From Bacteroidales bacterium UBA3816 (GTDB lineage Bacteria > Bacteroidota > Bacteroidia > Bacteroidales > P3): a stretch of 44,711 nucleotides of DNA. The notes under the pieces were generated by a model, which made no database searches, had not been told where the DNA came from, and was given only the letters and a program-made list of their open reading frames with translations. The translations under genes were made by a program, and so were the position numbers. Position 1 is the first letter of the stretch, and the number at the start of each line of letters is the position of its first letter. Positions 1 to 7,687 of this stretch are shown one piece after another. Location of the stretch: contig DFDY01000185.1 in the NCBI GenBank assembly GCA_002368955.1, forward strand, positions 1-44,711. Direction: 5' to 3'.

Positions 1-602
1 ATGTAGCCCTTGTCCCCGAAGATGCTGCAATCGTGATACAGCGGCTTGATGTCGTTGAGATAATGCAGGTCGTGGACACTTGCCTTCGAGAGGTCGTAGG
101 AATGCACTAAGCCCCTCAGTCCGGTGAGGGCGTGGAGTTTGTAGCCGAAGTAATACACGCCCTGCGAGGCGCAGTAGCCGAAGTTCGGCGCAGTGTCGGG
201 AGTGGTTCTGCCCATCTTGCAACGTTTCCCTCTCGACAGACGGCACACTTCGATAGGCTTGCTGTCGATACAGAAATAATCCTCGCCGCCGTCGATAACG
301 GCCACCAGCCGCTTGCGGATGCCCTCGCACAGGCCGGCGGTGTACTTGCGGCGGTCGTTGTACTGTCGGCGTGAAATCAGGTTCGGCATAAGCTCTCTGT
401 GGCTTTTCAGCATCAAGAACAGGCGGCTCTCGCTGTCGATGCTTTCCGTCTCGGCCGTCAACGCCAGCGCGATGACCTCAAGGTCGGAGAACTTGGGAAC
501 GACACCCCGTCGGGGCATTTTGCCGTGCTCGTTGACCAAATCTTTTGAGAAATGCTTGCACACGTCGAGAATTATTCCGAACCTTGCAAAAAAGTTGTCC
601 AT
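1..602 (-). CDS. IS982-family transposase, N-terminal part
   Basis: This is a DDE transposase that would cut and paste its own element. Reading leftward from the ATG at 602, the frame stays open for about 200 codons to the window edge. It begins MDNFFARFGIILDVCKHFSK, and contains the family stretches PRRGVVPKFSDLEVIALAL, LISRRQYNDRRK, DYFCIDSKPIEVC (probable first catalytic Asp), NFGYCASQGVYYFGYKLHA and IFGDKGY (probable second catalytic Asp). These match Bacteroidales IS982 proteins as I remember them. The C-terminal portion, including the last catalytic Glu, is outside the window, so whether the copy is intact cannot be judged. No frameshift is seen in the visible part. Confidence 0.87.
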   Translation of the reverse strand, partial: MDNFFARFGIILDVCKHFSKDLVNEHGKMPRRGVVPKFSDLEVIALALTAETESIDSESRLFLMLKSHRELMPNLISRRQYNDRRKYTAGLCEGIRKRLVAVIDGGEDYFCIDSKPIEVCRLSRGKRCKMGRTTPDTAPNFGYCASQGVYYFGYKLHALTGLRGLVHSYDLSKASVHDLHYLNDIKPLYHDCSIFGDKGY

Positions 603-637
603 ATCAGATTGATGTAATTGCTTCTTTATTTCAATTA

Positions 638-645
638 CAAAATTA
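638..645 (-). promoter_or_regulatory. Promoter -7 box for the IS982 transposase
   Basis: On the minus strand this reads TAATTTTG, fitting the Bacteroidota -7 consensus TAnnTTTG. A TTG at 668-666 lies 20 bases upstream and may be the -33 element. The transposase ATG lies about 35 bases downstream at 602. Confidence 0.55.
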
Positions 646-745
646 CTGAAAATCTGCAATATGAACAACTTTTTCTTCATCTATTCATCAACAATATGCT
701 TGTTATTTAATTCCACCAACGGTTTTTTTACTTTTACCTTTTACT

Positions 746-1783
746 CTATCCTGGGTAGTCACCACGGTCGGCAGGAACCTCAACGCCTAGTTTGCCCAAT
801 CGGTATCGGGTGTCGTTGACTGTCTCGGCGGCTTCAGAACCGGTGGAGAGCTTGTTGTCGTAGATGCTATAGTCGGCCCGCTGGGCGGCAGGGGAGAGGT
901 TGGGCATGATGACATTGGCACCGGCCAGAATGCCCAATTCGCGTCCTTGGGGATGTAGGGTGCCGAGGGCTGTGGTGGCGGGCAGAAGCACTTGCGGATG
1001 CAGCAGGCGGATTAGGGCCAGCAGGCGCAGAGTGGCATCTACGGTGCCGGAGGGACGGTCGGCAAAGGGAGTGCCGGAGGCGGGGATGAAGGGGCCTATG
1101 CCCACCATCTGGGGCTGGAAGGAACGGATGAACTGGAGGTCCTGAAAGAGGTTTTCGACCGTCTGGAAGGGAGAGCCGACCATGAAGCCGCAGCCCACTT
1201 GGTAGCCGATCTCTTTGAGGTCATGCAGGCAGTGCATCCGGTTGTCATATGACATATCGTCTGGGTGCAGTCGGGAGTAATGCTTGGGGTCGGCGGTCTC
1301 GTGTCGCAGCAGGTAACGATTGGCACCGGCATCGAAAAGACGTTGATAGCTCTCGCGTGAGCGTTCGCCCAGCGAGAGAGTGATAGCGCAGTCGGGGAAC
1401 TGCTGCCGTATGGCGGCTACTATGTCGCACATACGCTCATCGGTGAACCATCCGTCTTCACCCCCTTGCAACACAAAGGTGCGGAATCCCAAGCTGTAGC
1501 CTTGTTGGCAGCATTGTAGGATGTCTTCCTTCGAAAGACGGTAGCGATGCACGTCAGTGCGGCTGCGCCGGATGCCGCAGTAAAGGCAGTCGTTCTTGCA
1601 GTGGTTGGATATTTCGATCAGGCCTCGGATGAATATCTTGTTGCCGTAGATGCGCTGTGCCAATTGGTGTGACTGGTGGAAAAGGTAGCCGACAACCTCT
1701 TGGTCTTCTGTAGCCATGAGCCCGGCAAGTTGCTCAAGAGTGAGATTGCGGGTGGAGACAATGTGGTCGATAATCTGTTTCAT
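746..1783 (-). CDS. hydE: [FeFe]-hydrogenase maturase HydE, radical SAM
   Basis: HydE is a cytoplasmic radical-SAM enzyme. It acts with HydF and HydG to build the 2Fe subcluster of the [FeFe]-hydrogenase H-cluster. The 345-residue protein has the usual family length. Its cluster-binding CxxxCxxC motif reads CKNDCLYCGIRRS (around residues 62-74), followed by the HydE-like stretches GFRTFVLQGGEDGWF, CAITLSLGERS and ANRYLLRHETADPKHYSRLHP. The last of these is diagnostic for HydE over the related PylB and biotin synthases. Its ATG overlaps the stop of the upstream GH20-like gene by 4 bases, so the two are translationally coupled. No HydF, HydG or hydrogenase gene is in the window. Presence of HydE implies hydrogen metabolism in this fermentative anaerobe. 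Confidence 0.9.
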   Translation of the reverse strand: MKQIIDHIVSTRNLTLEQLAGLMATEDQEVVGYLFHQSHQLAQRIYGNKIFIRGLIEISNHCKNDCLYCGIRRSRTDVHRYRLSKEDILQCCQQGYSLGFRTFVLQGGEDGWFTDERMCDIVAAIRQQFPDCAITLSLGERSRESYQRLFDAGANRYLLRHETADPKHYSRLHPDDMSYDNRMHCLHDLKEIGYQVGCGFMVGSPFQTVENLFQDLQFIRSFQPQMVGIGPFIPASGTPFADRPSGTVDATLRLLALIRLLHPQVLLPATTALGTLHPQGRELGILAGANVIMPNLSPAAQRADYSIYDNKLSTGSEAAETVNDTRYRLGKLGVEVPADRGDYPG

Positions 1784-3651
1784 AGAATAAAGTCGTAGAT
1801 GCCTTCCTGCACCTGACCGTTGTAAAGTGAGAGTGTGCGCAGTCGGGTTCCTTTGGACAGGCGGATGGGGTGGGTGTAAATGGTGCTTTCAGGCGTGGGG
1901 TCGCTGCCGTCGGTGGTGTAGTAAATGTAGGTGCCCATCACTTCGGACGAGAGTGTCACCAGATACCCCCCCTCTGTGGGAGATTTGAATACGGTGGGCT
2001 TAAAGGAACCTTTGCAGGGCTTGAATCCAAAGGCTTGGACACGTTGTTTCTGTTGTTCGATTTTCTGCTGAAAGCGGGGCCAACTTTTGTTTTCGGGCAG
2101 TGACCAGAAACACTCAGCCAAAGCGCAGAGGCGTGGCAGGAGGTAGTATTCGGCTTGCTCGTAGTTGAGTATATAGTCGGTCCAAAGAAGGGCTTCGCCT
2201 CCCCAGCAATAGGGTTGGAGGTCGGAGGTGAGGCTTTTGGGCATGGGGTCGAACTGGTAGACATGGCTCAACGGCAGATATTGCGGAAGTGCGGCAGGGT
2301 GGTAGGCTGTGTCGGTCTGATAGGTTTCAAGGTCGCAGAAGTCTGCATTGGCGTTGATGACACCGTTGCCGCGAATAGTTCCGCGACGAATGGTGCTGTC
2401 ACCCTGAGAGGCCATGACTACTGCTTCGGGGCTCAAATTGTTGCACGAGAGAATGTCATCCCAACCGATGATGCGCTTGCCTTTGCGCAGAAGGTATTCC
2501 TCGATGTGAGAGACCAACCAGTTTTGCAGTCCTACTTCGTTGTCCAACCCCTGTTGACGGATGCGGTTTTGGCATTTAGGACAGTTTTCCCAGTTTTCGG
2601 TGCTGAGGTCCTCGAAGCCGATATGGATAAACTGGCTGGGGAAGAGGATCGCTATTTCATCTAGGATGTCGTCGATAAACTGTATGGCGGCATCGTTGCC
2701 GGCACAGAGGATGGCTTTGTGGGGCCAGCAGGGGCCGAGGGCGACGGAGTAGCTCTCTTGGTCGCACGAAAGCTGGGGGTAGGCAGCCAGTATGGCGCTG
2801 GCATGGCCGGGGAGTTCTATTTGGGGGATGACCTCGATGTTGAGCTGCTGTGCGTAGCGGATAATGTCGGCAATCTCGGCTTTGGTGTAAAAGCCGCCAT
2901 AGGTGGGCTCTTCGCCGGGGCGGGCGGGTTCTTCTTGCCCCCAGGGAATTCCGGTCCGGTCGACACGCCAGGAACCGATGTCGTTGAGCTCGGGGTATTT
3001 CTCTATTTCTATTCGCCAGCCTTGGTCGTCGTTGAGAAGCCAGTGAAACTTGTTGAGCTTGTGCGCGGCCATGAGGTCGAGGTGGCGTTTGATTTGCTTG
3101 ACGGTGATGAAGTGCCGGCAGGCATCGAGGAGGCTGCCCCGCCAGGGAAAGCGAGGATAGTCAAGGATGGTGCATTCGGGGAGGGTGATATGGTCGTAGG
3201 GGTGTTGATGGATGTCGGGTGGTAGCATTTGGATAAAGGTCTCGAAAGCATAGACGAGGCCGGCCTCGGTGTTGGCACTGATGTAGATGCCGTCGGGACG
3301 CACTTGCATCAAGTAGCCCTCGTCGCCCAGAGAGGGGTTGACGGTGTCGTTGAGCGAGATGCTGATAGAACCACGGTTGGGGGTGCCGATGAAGGCGGGT
3401 CGGATGTGCATCTGGCGTAGGGTGTTGCTGATGAATTTGGCAGTGGGGGAGTTCTGTGCCAGATTTTCGAAGTAGAGCTTGGTGCGGGAGGTGATGGTGA
3501 ATGTGCGCCCTTTCTGTACCATGTAGGCGGGTTCGGGAATGATGTGGTATTCAGAAATTTCGGCATTCTCCTCGCTGCATGAGGCCACAAGTAGTAGCAT
3601 CATGATGGCGAGAATTGGACTCCAATGTTTTATGTTGGTGAATATAGCCAT
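1780..3651 (-). CDS. GH20 beta-N-acetylhexosaminidase-like lipoprotein
   Basis: Glycoside hydrolase family 20 enzymes remove terminal GlcNAc or GalNAc from glycans by substrate-assisted catalysis. This 623-residue protein starts with a lipoprotein signal (lipobox LVASC, Cys25). It has the GH20b-type N-terminal domain (about 30-160) and the barrel (about 165-500) with RGSLLDACRHF, FHWLLNDDQGWR and QIELPGH, then a C-terminal chitobiase-like domain (YYTTDGSDPTPES). The key loop, normally HxGGDE, reads HIGFED at 343-348, so the Asp-Glu pair is exchanged for Glu-Asp. Activity is therefore doubtful. I chose the ATG at 3651 because the in-frame TTG at 3663 lies inside the promoter box. It is the first gene of a two-gene unit with hydE. 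Location is probably the outer membrane. Confidence 0.85.
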   Translation of the reverse strand: MAIFTNIKHWSPILAIMMLLLVASCSEENAEISEYHIIPEPAYMVQKGRTFTITSRTKLYFENLAQNSPTAKFISNTLRQMHIRPAFIGTPNRGSISISLNDTVNPSLGDEGYLMQVRPDGIYISANTEAGLVYAFETFIQMLPPDIHQHPYDHITLPECTILDYPRFPWRGSLLDACRHFITVKQIKRHLDLMAAHKLNKFHWLLNDDQGWRIEIEKYPELNDIGSWRVDRTGIPWGQEEPARPGEEPTYGGFYTKAEIADIIRYAQQLNIEVIPQIELPGHASAILAAYPQLSCDQESYSVALGPCWPHKAILCAGNDAAIQFIDDILDEIAILFPSQFIHIGFEDLSTENWENCPKCQNRIRQQGLDNEVGLQNWLVSHIEEYLLRKGKRIIGWDDILSCNNLSPEAVVMASQGDSTIRRGTIRGNGVINANADFCDLETYQTDTAYHPAALPQYLPLSHVYQFDPMPKSLTSDLQPYCWGGEALLWTDYILNYEQAEYYLLPRLCALAECFWSLPENKSWPRFQQKIEQQKQRVQAFGFKPCKGSFKPTVFKSPTEGGYLVTLSSEVMGTYIYYTTDGSDPTPESTIYTHPIRLSKGTRLRTLSLYNGQVQEGIYDFIL

Positions 3652-3660
3652 TTGACTTTG

Positions 3661-3668
3661 CAAAGGTA
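3661..3668 (-). promoter_or_regulatory. Promoter -7 box, near-leaderless GH20-hydE transcript
   Basis: The minus strand reads TACCTTTG, a full match to TAnnTTTG. Only 9 bases separate it from the ATG at 3651, so transcription should begin within a few bases of the start codon. This position rules out the TTG start at 3663. Confidence 0.6.
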
Positions 3669-3768
3669 CAAAAAATAATTGTAGTTTGAGGTTGAGAGGT
3701 TTAGAGTTAAGAATTTTTATGCTTTAGGCAATAAATGAGAGGGCTTTCCGTTACCAAGGTAACTAAAA

Positions 3769-5271
3769 ATGATAAGTATGGCACAAAAAACGTTGAAGAG
3801 TCTGGTTTCGGACACCATGATATACGGCATGAGCAGCATTGTTGGACGTTTTCTGAACTATTTGCTGGTGCCGCTCTATACGTATAAGATTGCTGCCGAG
3901 AGCGGCGGCTACGGCATTGTCACCAACGTCTATTCCCTGACAGCCCTGATGCTGGTCATCCTCACATTTGGCATGGAGACCACCTTCTTCTATTTTGCCA
4001 ACAAATATAAGGAACGGTCCGACACGGTCTTTTCAACCGCTTTGCTTGCCGTTTTTTCGGTAGCGGCGGCATTTGTGCTGCTGTTGTTCTGTTTCATAAC
4101 CCCTATTTCACAATGGCTTGGTTTTGCCAGCCATCCCGAGTATCTGAAAGTGATGGGGTGTGTGGTGGCCATTGATGCCTTTCAGGCCATATTGTTTGCC
4201 TTGTTGCGCGCACAGGGACGGGCATGGAAGTTTGCCTTGCTGAAACTGCTATTCATTGTTTGCAATATAGGTTTGAATCTTTTTGTCTTCTTGTTGGCAC
4301 CGAGTCTTAAGGTTTCTCATCCTAGCCTGATGGAATGGTTTAACCCAGTCAATGAGGTGGGTTATATATTTGTTGTCAACCTAATCTGCACCGCTGGTAT
4401 CACTCTCTTTTTCATTCCCGAATTGCGAAAGCTGAAGTTTGGCATGGATGTGTCCCTCCTGAAGGAGATGCTCAGGTACACCTGGCCATTGCTACTTTTC
4501 GGCATTGCGGGCATCTTAAATCAGGTGGCGGACAAGATCTGTTTTCGCTTTATCGTCCCCGGCTTGGAAGGTGAAATTCAATTGGGCATCTATGGTGCCT
4601 GCTCCAAGATTGCCATGATCATGGCCATGATTACGCAGGCTTTTCGCTATGCTTACGAGCCTTTTGTCTTCGGCGGTGGCCAGGGCCAGAAGAACAAGGA
4701 GAGCCAAGCCTTGGTGATGAAATATTTTGTAATGTTTGCCCTGCTGGCGTTCTTGGCGGTGATGGCCTATCTGGACATATTCAAATATGTTATCGATGCT
4801 GACTATTGGGAGGGTCTGAGAGTGGTGCCTATTGTGATGCTGGCCGAAATCTTTATGAGCATTTATTTCAACCTCTCTTTTTGGTACAAACTGATTGAAC
4901 AGACCTGGTGGGGAGCCATTTTTTCAGCCATTGGGTGTGCTGTGTTGCTGGCCGTGAACTTCATATTCGTTCCCCGCTATGGCTATATGGCCTGTGCATG
5001 GGGTGGCGTGGCCGGTTATGGCACTTGCATGGTGCTCTCCTATCTTGTTGGACACAAGAAAAGCCCTGTCCCTTATAGGTTGGGACCCATCGCAGGCTAT
5101 TTTGTGCTGGCTCTGGGACTTTACGGCGTGAGCGTGTGGCTGCGACCGTCACAGCTGGGTTGGGAGTTGGTGCTCAACACGGGCCTGTTGCTGGTCTACG
5201 TGGCTGTGGTGTTCTATAATGAGCGTCGATTGGTCAGATCGGTGCTTGAAAAGATATTAAGAAGAAAATAG
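3769..5271 (+). CDS. Polysaccharide flippase, MOP/Wzx-like family
   Basis: This is an inner-membrane protein of the MOP exporter superfamily, which moves lipid-linked sugars from the cytoplasmic to the periplasmic leaflet for capsule, O-antigen or other surface glycans. The 500-residue protein is almost entirely hydrophobic, with about 14 predicted membrane helices. It has the typical opening of this group: LKSLVSDTMIYGMSSIVGRF, then NYLLVPLYTY. Translation may start at the ATG at 3769 or at Met4 (3778); I cannot decide. It stands alone, with a divergent gene on the left and the lipoprotein operon converging on the right, where the stops are 11 bases apart. No glycosyltransferases flank it, so its substrate is unknown. 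Confidence 0.85.
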   Translation: MISMAQKTLKSLVSDTMIYGMSSIVGRFLNYLLVPLYTYKIAAESGGYGIVTNVYSLTALMLVILTFGMETTFFYFANKYKERSDTVFSTALLAVFSVAAAFVLLLFCFITPISQWLGFASHPEYLKVMGCVVAIDAFQAILFALLRAQGRAWKFALLKLLFIVCNIGLNLFVFLLAPSLKVSHPSLMEWFNPVNEVGYIFVVNLICTAGITLFFIPELRKLKFGMDVSLLKEMLRYTWPLLLFGIAGILNQVADKICFRFIVPGLEGEIQLGIYGACSKIAMIMAMITQAFRYAYEPFVFGGGQGQKNKESQALVMKYFVMFALLAFLAVMAYLDIFKYVIDADYWEGLRVVPIVMLAEIFMSIYFNLSFWYKLIEQTWWGAIFSAIGCAVLLAVNFIFVPRYGYMACAWGGVAGYGTCMVLSYLVGHKKSPVPYRLGPIAGYFVLALGLYGVSVWLRPSQLGWELVLNTGLLLVYVAVVFYNERRLVRSVLEKILRRK

Positions 5272-5282
5272 GGGAACTTGGG

Positions 5283-5501
5283 CTACTCGCCGTATACCCA
5301 TTCGCACAGTGAGTAGCGTTGGACAGAGAGACCGTTCATGTATCGCATCTCGCTGCAGGTCTTGTTCTGTGCTGAAACTTCTTCGGGGGTGTAGTAGTCG
5401 ACGTTGGTGTTGTATTTGATGCATCGGCAACGCTTTGTGCAGCCCGATACCGAGAGTATCACAAGGACTGCAAGCAGAAGTTGAAGACTTTTCTTTTTCA
5501 T
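5283..5501 (-). CDS. Small cysteine-patterned lipoprotein (copy 1)
   Basis: This is a 72-residue predicted lipoprotein of unknown function. The signal ends in the lipobox SVSGC (Cys21). The mature part has exactly four further cysteines: Cys25 and Cys27 as CRC, Cys49 in TCSEM, and Cys66. The same arrangement (lipobox Cys, CRC at 25-27, a Cys followed by Ser, then one late Cys) is found in the two small genes upstream, although the rest of the sequences have diverged. It is the last gene of a four-gene operon and follows the DoxX-thioredoxin gene by 13 bases. The four cysteines suggest two disulfides or a redox-active or metal-binding role. I do not recognise a named family. Confidence 0.8.
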   Translation of the reverse strand: MKKKSLQLLLAVLVILSVSGCTKRCRCIKYNTNVDYYTPEEVSAQNKTCSEMRYMNGLSVQRYSLCEWVYGE

Positions 5502-5514
5502 TATCGGGAAACTC

Positions 5515-6444
5515 TTATTGGCTGAGGAAAGATACTATCTGTTGTTCGTCGATGTTGCGGTAGTGGCATGTGGCTTTCACTTGCCCGTCTTCCATAAGGA
5601 AGACAATGGGCCGCTGGCCATAGGTGATGAGAGCGTATGTGGTCACGTCCATCTTATAAGAGGGTCGGAGAAAAGTGGAGGAGTCAACCGTGAGGCCTGT
5701 GGTGGTGCTGTCATGACCAGGGGTCAGATAGACAAAAAGGTTGGAGTCAAGTTGGTTCCGACGGTAGATATGAGTCAGTTTTTGGTCGGCCATTTGGCAA
5801 AAGGAACATCCCGGGGTCAGGAACGCCACCACGTGTTTGCCATGCTTGAGATCGAGGCTGTGGAGCTCGCCCTGGGGGGCATTGGCTTTGTCCAGTTCCT
5901 CTTGGTTGTAGTATTCCTCCGAGGGACCGAAGAGCCAGTTGTCGGGGGCTGAAATACAGAACACGGTCACGATAAGGGCAACGATGGCCGGAAGCCATAT
6001 GAACCAACGGGGTTTCCATCGCCACGGCTGTGCTCCCATTGAAAAAAGCAGCAACAGGATTAGGACAGCATTTTTGACGAGTGAGTGGGCGGGGTTTATT
6101 GGTAGGAGCGACCCCATACAGTGGCAGCTGTCTGTACGCCCCATCAGCAAAGCGTAGCACAAGAATAGGACAAAACATACCAAGAGCAGTAGTGCGCTTG
6201 TGTCTACCAGCCGTTTCCAGATGTTGGACAGTAGTCCAAGTCCAACCAGCAGTTCGGCAACGATAACCACGCGGGTCACAAGGAAGGATAAATTCAGCGA
6301 GAGAATGTTGTAGGAGAATATGTATATCTCAAACTGGTCGATGTCCATTAACTTGGACAGGGCAGAGACTATAAAAAACACACCCAACAGCATCCTCACG
6401 ATGAGTGCTGTCAGGCGTATGAATTTGGAGCGGAAAGGTGTCAA
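5515..6444 (-). CDS. MauE/DoxX-like membrane protein fused to a thioredoxin-like domain
   Basis: This 309-residue protein joins a polytopic membrane domain to a periplasmic redox domain. The first part has helices near 12-30, 50-73, 80-101, 123-138 and 147-164. A CxC pair, DSCHCMG (Cys107 and Cys109), follows helix 3, as in MauE/DoxX proteins tied to disulfide chemistry. The second part (about 190-309) looks thioredoxin-like: strand VVAFLTP, active-site CxxC at Cys213-Ser-Phe-Cys216, and a probable cis-proline in GQRPIVF (Pro279). Such an arrangement is expected to pass electrons between periplasmic thiols and the membrane. Its ATG overlaps the stop of the upstream lipoprotein by 4 bases. Close linkage to three cysteine-patterned lipoproteins suggests they are its clients or partners; that is inference. 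Confidence 0.83.
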   Translation of the reverse strand: MTPFRSKFIRLTALIVRMLLGVFFIVSALSKLMDIDQFEIYIFSYNILSLNLSFLVTRVVIVAELLVGLGLLSNIWKRLVDTSALLLLVCFVLFLCYALLMGRTDSCHCMGSLLPINPAHSLVKNAVLILLLLFSMGAQPWRWKPRWFIWLPAIVALIVTVFCISAPDNWLFGPSEEYYNQEELDKANAPQGELHSLDLKHGKHVVAFLTPGCSFCQMADQKLTHIYRRNQLDSNLFVYLTPGHDSTTTGLTVDSSTFLRPSYKMDVTTYALITYGQRPIVFLMEDGQVKATCHYRNIDEQQIVSFLSQ

Positions 6445-6674
6445 TCCTTAGCCTCCGTGCAGGTGACCTCTTCCATTTGGCGTACAAGGTCGCCTTCTAT
6501 CATGCGTTCGAAACCCAGCCGGGTAATCTTGCTGCATCTGAAACCGTAGTCGGCGGTAACATAGGTCACCTGATTTTGGTTGTCAACATTGGTGCAGCGG
6601 CAACGATGTTCTTTGCTGCAACTGCTCATGAGCGTCAGTGCTGCCAAAAGCAGAAAGAAAATGTATTTTTTCAT
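6441..6674 (-). CDS. Small cysteine-patterned lipoprotein (copy 2)
   Basis: This is a 77-residue predicted lipoprotein with lipobox LMSSC (Cys19). The four remaining cysteines are Cys25 and Cys27 (CRC), Cys47 (RCSK) and Cys72 (TCTE). It is closest to copy 3: both begin MKKY, have SSC at residues 17-19, CRC at 25-27, CSK in the middle and a late CT. It lies 6 bases after copy 3 and overlaps the DoxX-thioredoxin gene by 4 bases, which indicates cotranscription and coupled translation. The function is not known. Confidence 0.82.
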   Translation of the reverse strand: MKKYIFFLLLAALTLMSSCSKEHRCRCTNVDNQNQVTYVTADYGFRCSKITRLGFERMIEGDLVRQMEEVTCTEAKD

Positions 6675-6680
6675 GATGTA

Positions 6681-6929
6681 CTACTTTTGATAAAGGATGG
6701 ATGAGTCTCCAATAAAGGGATAGTCGGTGCAGACGACGGGATCGACATGGGCGCTGTCCAACGCGTCGTAGTAGGTGACATAATTCAACTTGCTGCAGTC
6801 GCCTTGGGTGATGGTGATGATACGCGTGTCCATGGAGCCGAGTACCGAGCAACGACAATTCTTCTCCTTAACACAAGAACTCAGCAATGCCACACAGGCT
6901 ACACCTATTAGGAACAGATATTTTTTCAT
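6681..6929 (-). CDS. Small cysteine-patterned lipoprotein (copy 3), first gene of the operon
   Basis: This is an 82-residue predicted lipoprotein starting MKKYLFLIG with lipobox LLSSC (Cys19). Mature cysteines are Cys25 and Cys27 (CRC), Cys45 (DCSK) and Cys67 (VCTD); Cys12 lies inside the signal sequence. I chose the ATG at 6929 over the in-frame ATG at 6938 because it gives a normal lipoprotein signal and matches copy 2. A promoter box lies about 26 bases upstream. After the last Cys it has a 15-residue tail absent from the other copies. No known family is recognised. Confidence 0.82.
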   Translation of the reverse strand: MKKYLFLIGVACVALLSSCVKEKNCRCSVLGSMDTRIITITQGDCSKLNYVTYYDALDSAHVDPVVCTDYPFIGDSSILYQK

Positions 6930-6954
6930 AATGCACACTGATTATTTCAAATTG

Positions 6955-6962
6955 CAAAAATA
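6955..6962 (-). promoter_or_regulatory. Promoter -7 box for the lipoprotein/DoxX-thioredoxin operon
   Basis: The minus strand reads TATTTTTG (TAnnTTTG). A TTG 18 bases upstream, within GATTGTATG, could serve as the -33 element. The leader would be about 20 bases. It is the only recognisable promoter upstream of the four tightly packed genes. Confidence 0.62.
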
Positions 6963-7004
6963 CAAAAAAAATCAGACATACAATCTTTTTTTTCTATTTT
7001 AGGT

Positions 7005-7682
7005 TCAAATACGATCGTTTTCCTCATGCGATATGTCTTTCCCGCCCACTACTCGACATATCATCAGCCCATCTCTGATAGGTAATAGGATGTTATCTAC
7101 CCGATGGTCAGCTGTGATGTAGCGGTTCAGTTGTTGGATGGTTCGGGTCGCCCGGTCGCACCGAAGTTGGGTCTCGGCCTCTGTCGTCACCCGCCCATAC
7201 CAAAGCATGTTATCCAAGATAATTAGCCCGCCGGGTCGCATTTTGGGCACAAGTAGTTGGTAGTACTTGTCGTATTGGGTCTTGTCGGCGTCCACAAAGG
7301 CCAATCCTATGCCGTCGGGAAGGGTGGGCAGAATGTCGAGAGCCTGTCCGATATGAAGATGTAAATGGCTTTCGACTCCGGCCATCCGAAAGTGTTGCCT
7401 GATGATTTCTTCGTATTCCTCGTTGGCTTCCACGACGTGTAGTTGCCCGCCTGCGGGCATCCCTCGGGCTATGCATACGGCCCCATAGCCTGCATAGCTG
7501 CCAATTTCTACGGCAATAGAGGGTTCTGCTATTTGGGCAAATAGTTGTAGCAAAACACCTTGATAGGGTGTCGATGACATGTTGGGGTTGACCGTATGGA
7601 GGGCAATGCTGCGATAAATGGCGTTTAGGGCCTCGTTGGGAGGACTGGTGTGCTCGGCGCAGTATTTCTCTATGTCGTCCAT
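7005..7682 (-). CDS. SAM-dependent O-methyltransferase, family 3 (COMT-like)
   Basis: This is a cytoplasmic class I methyltransferase of the catechol/caffeoyl-CoA O-methyltransferase type, expected to transfer methyl from S-adenosylmethionine to a hydroxyl with help of a divalent metal. In the 225-residue protein the SAM loop reads VEIGSYAGYG (58-67), an acidic residue sits at the end of strand 2 (VVEANEEY, Glu85), and the metal/acid motif is FVDADKTQYDKYY (129-141). The stretch GGLIILDNMLWYGRV follows. The length fits the family. The start is 5 bases after the ftsK stop, so it is likely cotranscribed. In bacteria many of these are of unknown substrate, and some relatives are tRNA hydroxyuridine methyltransferases (TrmR-like), which is a possible alternative. 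Confidence 0.85.
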   Translation of the reverse strand: MDDIEKYCAEHTSPPNEALNAIYRSIALHTVNPNMSSTPYQGVLLQLFAQIAEPSIAVEIGSYAGYGAVCIARGMPAGGQLHVVEANEEYEEIIRQHFRMAGVESHLHLHIGQALDILPTLPDGIGLAFVDADKTQYDKYYQLLVPKMRPGGLIILDNMLWYGRVTTEAETQLRCDRATRTIQQLNRYITADHRVDNILLPIRDGLMICRVVGGKDISHEENDRI

Positions 7683-7687
7683 GCCTA

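Larger units (their letters stand above)
1..722 (-). mobile_element. IS982-family insertion sequence, cut by window edge
   Basis: The element is defined by its transposase (1-602) and the promoter in front of it. The outer end is not certain. The sequence around 712-722 (CCACCAACGGT, followed by a T-run) is where the AT-rich leader stops and is a plausible terminal repeat, but the partner repeat lies beyond the left edge of the window. No target-site duplication can be tested. Confidence 0.45.
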
